64,000 bases of DNA from Guyparkeria hydrothermalis (GTDB lineage: Bacteria > Pseudomonadota > Gammaproteobacteria > Halothiobacillales > Halothiobacillaceae): the NCBI RefSeq assembly GCF_023555375.1, contig NZ_JAJSEE010000001.1, positions 62,001 through 126,000 on the forward strand, written 5' to 3'. Positions 37,038 through 46,860 of this stretch are shown here, in pieces. The position numbers and the translations under genes were made by a program. How positions within the stretch are numbered: position 1 is the stretch's first letter; every line of letters starts with the position of its first letter. Below the pieces are notes generated by a model. That model worked only from the letters and a program-made list of their open reading frames with translations. It had not been told where the DNA came from and did not search any database.

Positions 37038-37305
37038 GGGAAACTCTGCACGATTCGATGACGTCTCTGCGGGACCTCCAAGGGTCCAGATGCAAGGCAC
37101 AGTCCGCCGTGAAGGGCCGTCGCCCTTTACAAGGGCTGCAACGCCGCAGATGGGCCCTTGGAGGCCCGCCCGGACGGGGCTCGCGGGTTTGCCCGCACTC
37201 GTCGTTGCCGTCCCTCGACGGGCAATAAGCCCGCCTTCGGTCCGGCGTCTCGATTGCGAACAAACCCGCGAGCCAGAGATGCCATCGAATCGTGCAGAGT
37301 TTCCC
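37038..37305 (-). repeat. structured inverted-repeat element, copy B
   Basis: A 268-bp copy in the opposite orientation to A and C, with the same 32-bp terminal repeats, both internal arms and the GCCCTT/AAGGGC hairpin. It differs from A by a handful of substitutions and one missing C. Its end lies 16 bp before the ATG of the Na/Pi cotransporter gene, so it now forms most of that gene's upstream region. The rest of the 36894-37321 gap holds the solitary end and no gene. Confidence 0.92.
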
Positions 37306-37321
37306 TAGCTATCATGACCCC

Positions 37322-39112
37322 ATGAACCTTCACCTGATACTCACCTTCCTGGGCGGCGTGGGCCTGTTTCTGCTGGGCATGCGCCTGATGACCGACGGCC
37401 TCAAGGTCGCCGCCGGCGATGCCCTGCGCGAGATACTCGCCCGCGGCACGGCCACCACCCCACGCGGCATCGTCTCCGGCATCGGCATCACGGCGGTGGT
37501 GCAATCCTCGTCGGCCGTGATCTTCGCCACGGTCGGCTTCGTCAATGCCGGTCTGCTGACGCTGTTCCAGGCGATCGGCGTGATCATCGGCAGCAACATC
37601 GGCACCACGGCCACCTCGTGGCTGGTCGCGCTGGTCGGCTTCAAGGTCGATCTGCAGGCCCTCGCCCTGCCGGCGGTGGCCATCGGCATGCTGCTGCGAG
37701 TCACCGGCCAGGGCAAGCGACGCGCCTACCTGGGGGATGCCCTGACCGGCTTCGGCATCTTCTTCCTGGGGCTGGACGTGCTCAAGACCGCGTTCGGCGA
37801 TTTCGGTCAGGGCTTCGACCTCGCCGACCACACGGGCAACGGCATACTGAGCCTGCTGATGTTCGTCGCCATCGGCGTGGTCATGACCGTGGTGATGAAC
37901 TCGTCGAGTGCCTCGCTCGCGATCACGCTCACGGCGGCCGGCACCGGCCTGATCCCGTTGACCGCGGCGGCCGCCATGGTGATCGGTGCGAACGTCGGCA
38001 CCACCTCGACGGCCCTGTTCGCGGTCATCGGCGCGACCTCTTCGGCCAAGCGCGCCGCGGTGGCCCACGTGCTGTTCAACGTGGTGGTCGGCATCGTCGC
38101 CTTTGTCTCATTGCCCGCCCTGCTCTGGCTGGTGGCGCAGACCGCGCAACTGATGCGCCTGGAGCCGGGCCCGGCCACCTCGCTCGCGATCTTCCACACC
38201 ACCACCAAGCTGCTGGGCATGGCGATATTCTGGCCACTGACACCACGGCTGGTGTCGTTCCTCGAGACGCGGTTTCGCAGCGCCGAGGAAGACGAGGGTC
38301 AGCCACGGCATCTCGACCGCCACATCGCCAGCACCCCGGACCTCGCGCTCGATGCGCTGAACATGGAATTGAAGCGCATCGGCGAGATCGCCCGGCGTGG
38401 CGCGCGTGACGTGGTGAGCATGGAGGGCTCGGCGGCCATCGATCGGCTGCACCGTGACCGCGCCATCGTTGACCGGCTGATCCTCGCCTGCGTGGAATTT
38501 TCCAACCGGGCCCAGTACGGCGAGATCCCCGCCTCGATCGCCGAGGGCTTCCCGCTGGCCATGCGCATCAGCCGCTACTACGGCGACATCGCCGAACACG
38601 TCGAGGAGATCGCCAAGCTCGAGGCCACCCTGACCGCGCCCACCGACCCGGCAATCGCCGAGGCACTCACCGAGTTCCGCCGCGAGACGGCGCACTTCCT
38701 CGCCCTGGCCGACCCGGACGCCGAGGGCTTCGAGATGAAGCCGATCAAGCGCGCGATCAAGGACTTCGCTGACGACTACCAGGCGCTCAAGGCGCTGTTG
38801 TTGCGCGCCGGCGCCGACGACCGCCTGCCCGTGCGCCAGATGGTCGCCCGGCTCGACGAGTTGAGCCACGTCCGGCGCATCGTCGACCAGTCCTACAAGG
38901 CGGCGAAGTACACCCGCCGTCTGCGCAAGCAGCTTTACCAGCACCGTGACGAGGGTGCGCGCCCCGAGGACACCGACACCTACCGGGACGACGCCGTCAT
39001 GGAGATGACCAACGCCGCCACCCCGACGACGGCAGAGCCCGCCGAGTTAGCGGATACGATGGGACAGTCAGGCTCGGGCGACCGGGACGAGGAATCCGAC
39101 AGGCCACGGTAA
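37322..39112 (+). CDS. Na/Pi cotransporter family protein with PhoU-like domain
   Basis: Sodium-phosphate symporter of the NptA/YjbB type, 596 residues. The N-terminal half has eight or nine helices with the two QSS-type repeats: GITAVVQSSSAVIFATVGFVNAG (about 55-77) and VVMNSSSASLAITLTAAG (about 190-207). The C-terminal part (about 330-560) is helical and PhoU-like. The ATG at 37322 fits the conserved start MNLHLILTFLGGVGLFLLG; an in-frame GTG at 37292 lies inside the inserted repeat. No clear Shine-Dalgarno precedes the ATG, probably because the insertion replaced it. No pst or pho genes nearby. Confidence 0.9.
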   Translation: MNLHLILTFLGGVGLFLLGMRLMTDGLKVAAGDALREILARGTATTPRGIVSGIGITAVVQSSSAVIFATVGFVNAGLLTLFQAIGVIIGSNIGTTATSWLVALVGFKVDLQALALPAVAIGMLLRVTGQGKRRAYLGDALTGFGIFFLGLDVLKTAFGDFGQGFDLADHTGNGILSLLMFVAIGVVMTVVMNSSSASLAITLTAAGTGLIPLTAAAAMVIGANVGTTSTALFAVIGATSSAKRAAVAHVLFNVVVGIVAFVSLPALLWLVAQTAQLMRLEPGPATSLAIFHTTTKLLGMAIFWPLTPRLVSFLETRFRSAEEDEGQPRHLDRHIASTPDLALDALNMELKRIGEIARRGARDVVSMEGSAAIDRLHRDRAIVDRLILACVEFSNRAQYGEIPASIAEGFPLAMRISRYYGDIAEHVEEIAKLEATLTAPTDPAIAEALTEFRRETAHFLALADPDAEGFEMKPIKRAIKDFADDYQALKALLLRAGADDRLPVRQMVARLDELSHVRRIVDQSYKAAKYTRRLRKQLYQHRDEGARPEDTDTYRDDAVMEMTNAATPTTAEPAELADTMGQSGSGDRDEESDRPR

Positions 39113-39210
39113 GGCGAAAAACGGCAGCCGGCTCACTGCCGCTGCCTCCGGGGGACGCCTTGGCCGCACAATCTGACGCCCATGGCATGAGGCCTATACC
39201 CGGGAGCAAC

Positions 39211-39242
39211 AAAAAGGCCACCGACCCAGTGGATCGGTGGCC
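39211..39242 (-). terminator. rho-independent terminator after katG
   Basis: On the minus strand GGCCACCGA and TCGGTGGCC pair (9 bp) and are followed by TTTTT, 45 bp past the katG stop. Confidence 0.88.
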
Positions 39243-39286
39243 CTTGTCGAACATGCTCGCCGGCGTTGCCGGCGGCAGCCTAGCGG

Positions 39287-41862
<2,576 letters not shown>

Positions 41863-43344
41863 ATGCACCCACCTCAGCCGCCCCGCCACCGCCGCTACCG
41901 TCCCGGCAAGCGCAGCCTGATTGCCCTGCTCTCGATCGGGCTGATCGCCTGGCTGGCCATGGGCGCCTGGCATGTCTACAAGCCCATGCCCGGCGGGCTG
42001 GACGTGGCCACGCCGTGGGTCCCCGCCGAGGAGGTGCGCTTTCTCGCCGACACGACCTACACGGCGCCCGACGGGACGCGCGTCAGCGACCAGCGGATAT
42101 TCGATGCGATCCGGGAAATGATCGTCGGGTCGCAACGGCTGCTCGTCCTCGACATGTTCCTGTTCAACGATTTCGCCGGCGAGACCGGTGACGGTCATCG
42201 CCCGCTGTCGACCGAGCTGACCCAGGCGCTGATCGACCAGCGAGGCCGACAGCCCGATCTCAAGGCCGTGCTGATCACCGACCCGGTCAATACCGCGTAC
42301 GGCGGTGTGGCCGCTGACCACCTCGGCAAACTGCGAGATGAGGGGGTTCGGGTCATCACTACCGACCTCGACCGTCTGCGCGATCCGAACCCCTTGTGGT
42401 CCGGGTTGTGGCGGCTGTGCTGCCGATGGCTGGAGAGCGAACCCGGCGCCGGATGGCTGCCCAACCCCCTGGCCGAGGACCGTGGCGCCACGCTCGCCGC
42501 GTGGATGCGGCTGCTCAATTTCAAGGCCAACCACCGCAAGACCGTGATCGCCGATCGGGGGGAGCAATGGATCGGGCTGGTGACCTCGGCCAACCCGCAT
42601 GACGCGAGCAGCCGGCATGGCAACGTCGCCCTGCGGTTTGCCGGCCCGGCCGCCCTGGACCTGCTAGCGACCGAGCAGGCCGCCGCCGAGCTGTCCGGCG
42701 CCGAGCGCGCCTTCGCCCTCCCCTCGCCCCCGCGGGGCGACCCCCTCGACTCGAAGGAAGGACGGTTACGGGTACTGACCGAGGCACGTATCCGCGAGGC
42801 CGCCGTCGCAATGATCCAGGCGGCGGAGGACGGCGAGCGACTGGACCTGGCGATGTTCTACCTCTCGCACCGGGAGGTGATCGATGCCCTCAAGCAGGCA
42901 GCCGCACGCGGGGTGGCGCTGCGCGTGCTGCTCGACGCCAACCACGATGCCTTCGGCCGGGAAAAGAGCGGCATCCCCAACCGGCCGGTCGGAATGGAGT
43001 TGCACCGAGCGGGCGTCCCGGTGCGCTGGTGCGATACGCGCGGCGAGCAGTGTCACAGCAAGATGCTGCTCCATCGCCAGGCCGATGGCTCCGGTCGGCT
43101 GCTGCTCGGGTCGGCGAATTTCACCCGCCGCAACCTCGACAACTTCAACATGGAGACCAACGTCGAATGGCAGGCCCCGCCCGATCACCCGGCGCTCCGC
43201 GAGGCCATGGCCTTTTTCGATACGCGCTGGTGCAACACCAACGGCGAGCACCACAGCCTGCCCTTTGCCGAGTACGCCGACGACTCGTGGTGGCGTTACT
43301 GGCGCTACCGACTGATGGAGGCGACCGGCCTGTCGACGTTCTGA
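41863..43344 (+). CDS. phospholipase D-family protein, membrane anchored
   Basis: A 493-residue protein with one N-terminal membrane helix (about residues 19-36, SLIALLSIGLIAWLAMGAW) and two PLD half-sites: HRK at 224-226 followed by GLVTSANPHD, and HSK at 398-400 followed by LLLGSANFTRRNLDNFN. Two HxK sites are needed for one active centre, so it should be catalytic as a phospholipase or phosphatidyl transferase; it differs from classical ClsA in having a single anchor. A GAGG precedes the ATG by six bases. The end is 7 bp from the convergent Pcm-Ere gene. Confidence 0.85.
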   Translation: MHPPQPPRHRRYRPGKRSLIALLSIGLIAWLAMGAWHVYKPMPGGLDVATPWVPAEEVRFLADTTYTAPDGTRVSDQRIFDAIREMIVGSQRLLVLDMFLFNDFAGETGDGHRPLSTELTQALIDQRGRQPDLKAVLITDPVNTAYGGVAADHLGKLRDEGVRVITTDLDRLRDPNPLWSGLWRLCCRWLESEPGAGWLPNPLAEDRGATLAAWMRLLNFKANHRKTVIADRGEQWIGLVTSANPHDASSRHGNVALRFAGPAALDLLATEQAAAELSGAERAFALPSPPRGDPLDSKEGRLRVLTEARIREAAVAMIQAAEDGERLDLAMFYLSHREVIDALKQAAARGVALRVLLDANHDAFGREKSGIPNRPVGMELHRAGVPVRWCDTRGEQCHSKMLLHRQADGSGRLLLGSANFTRRNLDNFNMETNVEWQAPPDHPALREAMAFFDTRWCNTNGEHHSLPFAEYADDSWWRYWRYRLMEATGLSTF

Positions 43345-43351
43345 CCGGGCC

Positions 43352-45352
43352 TCACAGGCCGAAGGGATACGTATCCGCCGCACCCTCGAGCGCTCGGCTG
43401 TCCAGCGGCGTCACGGCCCGACTGCGGTCCACCCAGACGTACTCGTCGAACTGGCGCGGCAGCTCGGCGTGAAAGTAGTGACTGGCGCGTTCGGTTTCCG
43501 GACGATAGATCACCCCGACCGCCCGTTCCAGGCGTGACTCGGCCAAGCCCTGGCGTACCTGGGGGTCGCCGCCCCGGCCCAGCGGCAACAGGAAACCGGC
43601 CCGACCGGTCTCGTGGCAGAGACGCTCGTAGCTGTCTGGCAACGCCGGGCGCAACGTCTTGATCTCCATCGGTTCGTCCCAGTTCGAGGCCGCCGCCACC
43701 GTGCCGGTGTCCGTGCCGAAACCGATCGAGTAGACGGCCTCGCCGAATCGGGCCCGACACAACTGGCCGATATTGAATTCGCCGCGCCGCGACATGTCGG
43801 TAGCCCGTGCATCGCCCACGTGCGAGTTGTGCGCCCAGACCACGCCACGGCTGTCCTCGCCGTGATGAGCCAGCAACGCCTCGAGGGTCTCGAACATGTG
43901 GCCATCGCGAAGGTTCCAGGCACTACGCGAGCCGTAGAACATCGAGCGGTAGTACTCCTCGGCGTTGGCGATCAGGCGGGCATTCTGCACCGCGTCGAGG
44001 AACCGGTCGCCGTCCTGCTCGGCGTACCGACGGTGACGTTGCTGCAGATCGCGCAGCATCGCCACCACCGGTCGCTCGCAGCCGGCATAGCCTGGGCTCA
44101 GCGACATCCGGGCATAGTCGGCCGGGTCGGGTTCGAAGGGCGTCAGGCAGCCGTAGCGCTGCCGGGCAACGGCGGCGGCCTCCGGGTCGACGTCGTCGAG
44201 GTAGTCGAGCACGGCCGCGATCGAGTTGTAGAGGCTGTAGAGGTCCAGGCCGTGAAAGGCGACACGATCGGCGGGCGCCCGATCGGCATTGTGCTCGCGC
44301 AACCAGTCGACGAACCCGCGCACCTCCGCGTTGCGCCACATCCAGGTGGGAAACCGGGCAAAAGCGGTCCATTCGGATGGCGGGTACTCGGCGTGTCGCA
44401 CGTAGTGATCGATGCGGGCGGCATCGGGCCAGTCGCCCTCGATGGCGACGAAATCGAACCCCTTCGCCTCGATCAGCGCCCGGGTAATCCGTTGGCGGGC
44501 GCGGTAGAACTCCGAGGTGCCGTGGGAGGCCTCGCCGATCAGCACCAGACGCGAGTCGCCGATGCGCTCCAGCAGGCCGTCCAGCGGCAGGTCGTCGACC
44601 GCATCGAACCCTTCGGCCACCGCCGCCATGCGGCGACCGAGTGACTGATCGCGTGGCGACATCGTGCGCGGGCCGGCCCGCGGCGAACGGGCGCGAGCCT
44701 CGTCCCGGCCGGCCTCGCCCAACAGCGGGAGGAAGCTCACGTCGGCCAGATCCTCGGTGCGATACGCGTTCTCGCCCAGGCGCGTGATCCGCACCAGCTC
44801 CTGCGCCTCGTCGTCCTCACCCACCGGGATCACCAATCGGCCGCCAATCGCCAGCTGGCGCTTGAGTCGATCCGGGACACCGGGGCTCGCCGCGGCCACC
44901 ATGATTGCATCGAAGGGCGCCGCCTCGGGCCAGCCCAGCGACCCGTCGCCCTCGCGCACCTCGACATTCCCAACCCCCTGGTCGCTCAACGCGCGACGCG
45001 CCTGGGTGGCGAGCTCCCCGATGCGCTCGATGCTGTACACCGCGGCGGCGATCCGCGCGACTACCGCCGCGGCGTAACCCGAGCCGGTACCGATGTCGAG
45101 CACGCGCTCACCCCCCTTGAGATCGAGCGCCTCGATCATCATCGCGACCACCCAGGGCTGGGTAATGGTCTGACCGGCGGCGATCGGCAGCGCGGTGTCC
45201 TCGTAGGCGAACTCGCGCAGGTCCTGCGGCACGAACGCCTCGCGTGGCACCTGCCGCATCGCCTCGAGCACCTGGGGTGATCGGACGCCTCGAGCTCGCA
45301 CCTGGTGTTCAACCATCGTCTCGCGACGGAATTTCCAGTCTGAATCGGTCAT
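43352..45352 (-). CDS. fusion of protein-L-isoaspartate O-methyltransferase and erythromycin esterase-like domain
   Basis: A 666-residue two-domain protein. Residues about 1-213 are a complete Pcm: RRETMVEHQVRARGV, AGQTITQPWVVA and the SAM loop VLDIGTGSGYAAAVVAR (85-100). After a charged linker (about 214-237), residues 245-660 form an EreA/B-like hydrolase: LVLIGEASHGTSEFYRAR with the family His and Glu, FVAIEGDWPDA and VVWAHNSHVGDARATDM with the second His pair. No frameshift lies between the domains, so this is a true fusion. Pcm repairs isoaspartyl damage; the Ere-like domain is of the succinoglycan/erythromycin-esterase superfamily, whose bacterial substrates are mostly unknown, so resistance should not be assumed. 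Similar fusions are known to me in other bacteria. Confidence 0.88.
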   Translation of the reverse strand: MTDSDWKFRRETMVEHQVRARGVRSPQVLEAMRQVPREAFVPQDLREFAYEDTALPIAAGQTITQPWVVAMMIEALDLKGGERVLDIGTGSGYAAAVVARIAAAVYSIERIGELATQARRALSDQGVGNVEVREGDGSLGWPEAAPFDAIMVAAASPGVPDRLKRQLAIGGRLVIPVGEDDEAQELVRITRLGENAYRTEDLADVSFLPLLGEAGRDEARARSPRAGPRTMSPRDQSLGRRMAAVAEGFDAVDDLPLDGLLERIGDSRLVLIGEASHGTSEFYRARQRITRALIEAKGFDFVAIEGDWPDAARIDHYVRHAEYPPSEWTAFARFPTWMWRNAEVRGFVDWLREHNADRAPADRVAFHGLDLYSLYNSIAAVLDYLDDVDPEAAAVARQRYGCLTPFEPDPADYARMSLSPGYAGCERPVVAMLRDLQQRHRRYAEQDGDRFLDAVQNARLIANAEEYYRSMFYGSRSAWNLRDGHMFETLEALLAHHGEDSRGVVWAHNSHVGDARATDMSRRGEFNIGQLCRARFGEAVYSIGFGTDTGTVAAASNWDEPMEIKTLRPALPDSYERLCHETGRAGFLLPLGRGGDPQVRQGLAESRLERAVGVIYRPETERASHYFHAELPRQFDEYVWVDRSRAVTPLDSRALEGAADTYPFGL

Positions 45353-45437
45353 GGCTCACCCCCGACGGGAACCGTCATGGAACACGAGGTCAGGTGAGCA
45401 TAGTCAATGCACTATCGAACGACGCCCGCCGCCGTTT

Positions 45438-45454
45438 TTGCACCCCGGTTGTGC
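45438..45454 (+). promoter_or_regulatory. NtrC-type binding site upstream of amt
   Basis: TGCACCCCGGTTGTGCA matches the NtrC consensus TGCACC-N5-GGTGCA at all but one position. Its centre lies about 108 bp upstream of the predicted amt start site. A weaker half-site (TGCAC at 45469) follows 31 bp later, close to the three-turn spacing of NtrC enhancer pairs. Confidence 0.65.
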
Positions 45455-45527
45455 ATGCATGGGCGTCTCTGCACCAGAGAGACGCATTCGTTGCCGGTCG
45501 ACTGCCCCTTAATGCGGCATGTGGCCA

Positions 45528-45543
45528 TGGAACGATTCCTGCC
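45528..45543 (+). promoter_or_regulatory. sigma-54 promoter of amt
   Basis: TGGAACGATTCCTGCC fits TGGCACG-N4-TTGCW with the essential GG and GC dinucleotides spaced by exactly ten bases. Transcription would begin near 45554, 25 bp before the amt ATG, and an NtrC-like site lies at the proper upstream distance. Confidence 0.72.
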
Positions 45544-45578
45544 TATGGTGCAAGCAACCCTTCAGACCGGAGACTTCG

Positions 45579-46772
45579 ATGGAAACGTTTCAGGACGGTG
45601 CGAACACCTTCTTTCTCTTGATCGGTGCGGCCATGGTGCTGGCCATGCACGCCGGCTTCGCCTTTCTCGAGGTGGGCACGGTGCGCGAGAAGAACCAGGT
45701 CAACGCCCTGGTCAAGATCATCGCCGATTTCGCCGTCGCGACGATCGCCTACTTCTTCATCGGCTACTCGATCGCCTACGGGATGGACTTCTACGCCGCG
45801 GCCGCCGAGCTCAATGTCGGCAACGGCTACGAGCTGGTGAAGTTCTTCTTCCTGTTGACCTTCGCCGCCGCCATCCCGGCCATCGTCTCCGGCGGCATCG
45901 CCGAGCGGGCCAAGTTCTACCCGGTGCTCGCGGCGACCTTCCTGATCGTGGCGTTCATCTACCCGGTCTACGAGGGCATGGTCTGGAACGGCCGGTTCGG
46001 CCTGCAGGGCTGGCTGGAATCCACCTTCGGGGCCGGCTTCCACGACTTCGCCGGCTCCATGGTGGTGCATGGCATGGGCGGCTGGATCGCCCTGGCCGCG
46101 GTCTTGCTGCTGGGGGCGCGTCGCGGGCGCTACGGCAAGCACGGCATGGCCGCCCACCCGCCGTCGAGCATCCCGTTTCTCGCCCTGGGTGCCTGGATCC
46201 TGACCGTGGGCTGGTTCGGGTTCAACGTCATGTCGGCCCAGTCGGTCGAGGCGGTCTCGGGGTTGGTCGCGCTCAACTCGCTGATGGCGATGGTCGGCGG
46301 CGTGCTCGCCGCCCTGTTCGTCGGTCGCAATGACCCGGGCTTCGTCCACAACGGTCCGCTGGCCGGGCTGGTGGCCATCTGCGCTGGCTCGGACATCGTC
46401 CACCCGCTGGGCGCACTCGCGATCGGCGCGATTGCCGGTGCCCTGTTCGTCGCGACGTTCATCCTCACCCAGAACCGCTGGAAGATCGACGACGTGCTGG
46501 GCGTGTGGCCACTGCACGGGCTGTGCGGCGCCTGGGGCGCGATTGCCGCCGGCATCTTCGGGCTGGAGGCGCTTGGCGGCATGGGCGGCGTGAGCCTGGT
46601 TTCGCAGCTGATCGGCACCACGGTGGGCGTTTCCATCGCGCTGGCCGGCGGCTTTCTCGTCTACTGGCTGCTCAAGCGCAGCGTCGGCATCCGCCTGACC
46701 GAAGAACAGGAGTTCGAGGGCGCGGACCTGTCGATCCATCGCATCAGCGCCACCCCGCCCAACGGAAGCTGA
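45579..46772 (+). CDS. amt: ammonium transporter
   Basis: Trimeric ammonium channel of the inner membrane. The 397-residue protein has eleven helices. The twin pore histidines are in MVVHGMGGWIALAA and PLHGLCGAWGAIAAG, and the start METFQDGANTFFLLIGAAMVLAMHAGFAFLEVG is typical of the bacterial Amt subgroup lacking a signal peptide. The ATG at 45579 has GGAG six bases upstream; a longer frame to 45519 would include the promoter. The C-terminal tail KRSVGIRLTEEQEFEGADLSIHR is the segment that meets GlnK, although glnK is not adjacent. Regulation by NtrC and sigma-54 is indicated by the upstream sites. Confidence 0.95.
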   Translation: METFQDGANTFFLLIGAAMVLAMHAGFAFLEVGTVREKNQVNALVKIIADFAVATIAYFFIGYSIAYGMDFYAAAAELNVGNGYELVKFFFLLTFAAAIPAIVSGGIAERAKFYPVLAATFLIVAFIYPVYEGMVWNGRFGLQGWLESTFGAGFHDFAGSMVVHGMGGWIALAAVLLLGARRGRYGKHGMAAHPPSSIPFLALGAWILTVGWFGFNVMSAQSVEAVSGLVALNSLMAMVGGVLAALFVGRNDPGFVHNGPLAGLVAICAGSDIVHPLGALAIGAIAGALFVATFILTQNRWKIDDVLGVWPLHGLCGAWGAIAAGIFGLEALGGMGGVSLVSQLIGTTVGVSIALAGGFLVYWLLKRSVGIRLTEEQEFEGADLSIHRISATPPNGS

Positions 46773-46860
46773 TTCGACACCCGGTCCGGCACGGACCCAA
46801 CGCCAATGCAGGCCGCCCGGGCATCCGGGCGTCGATCGAAGGCCCGGTGACGCCAGCGCG

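Noticed and set aside
36646-37308. A plus-strand frame over the lipoprotein gene and repeat B
   Set aside because: It is antisense to the lipoprotein gene and then repeat sequence; it ends at the TAG formed at the repeat border. No ribosome-binding site or known domain.
37127-38068. A 313-residue minus-strand frame in the Na/Pi cotransporter gene and repeat B
   Set aside because: Shadow of the real plus-strand gene; composition is Gly/Arg/His-rich without domain signals.
45461-45486. GCGTCTCT/AGAGACGC hairpin as a terminator before amt
   Set aside because: No T-run on either strand, and it lies between the NtrC site and the sigma-54 promoter.
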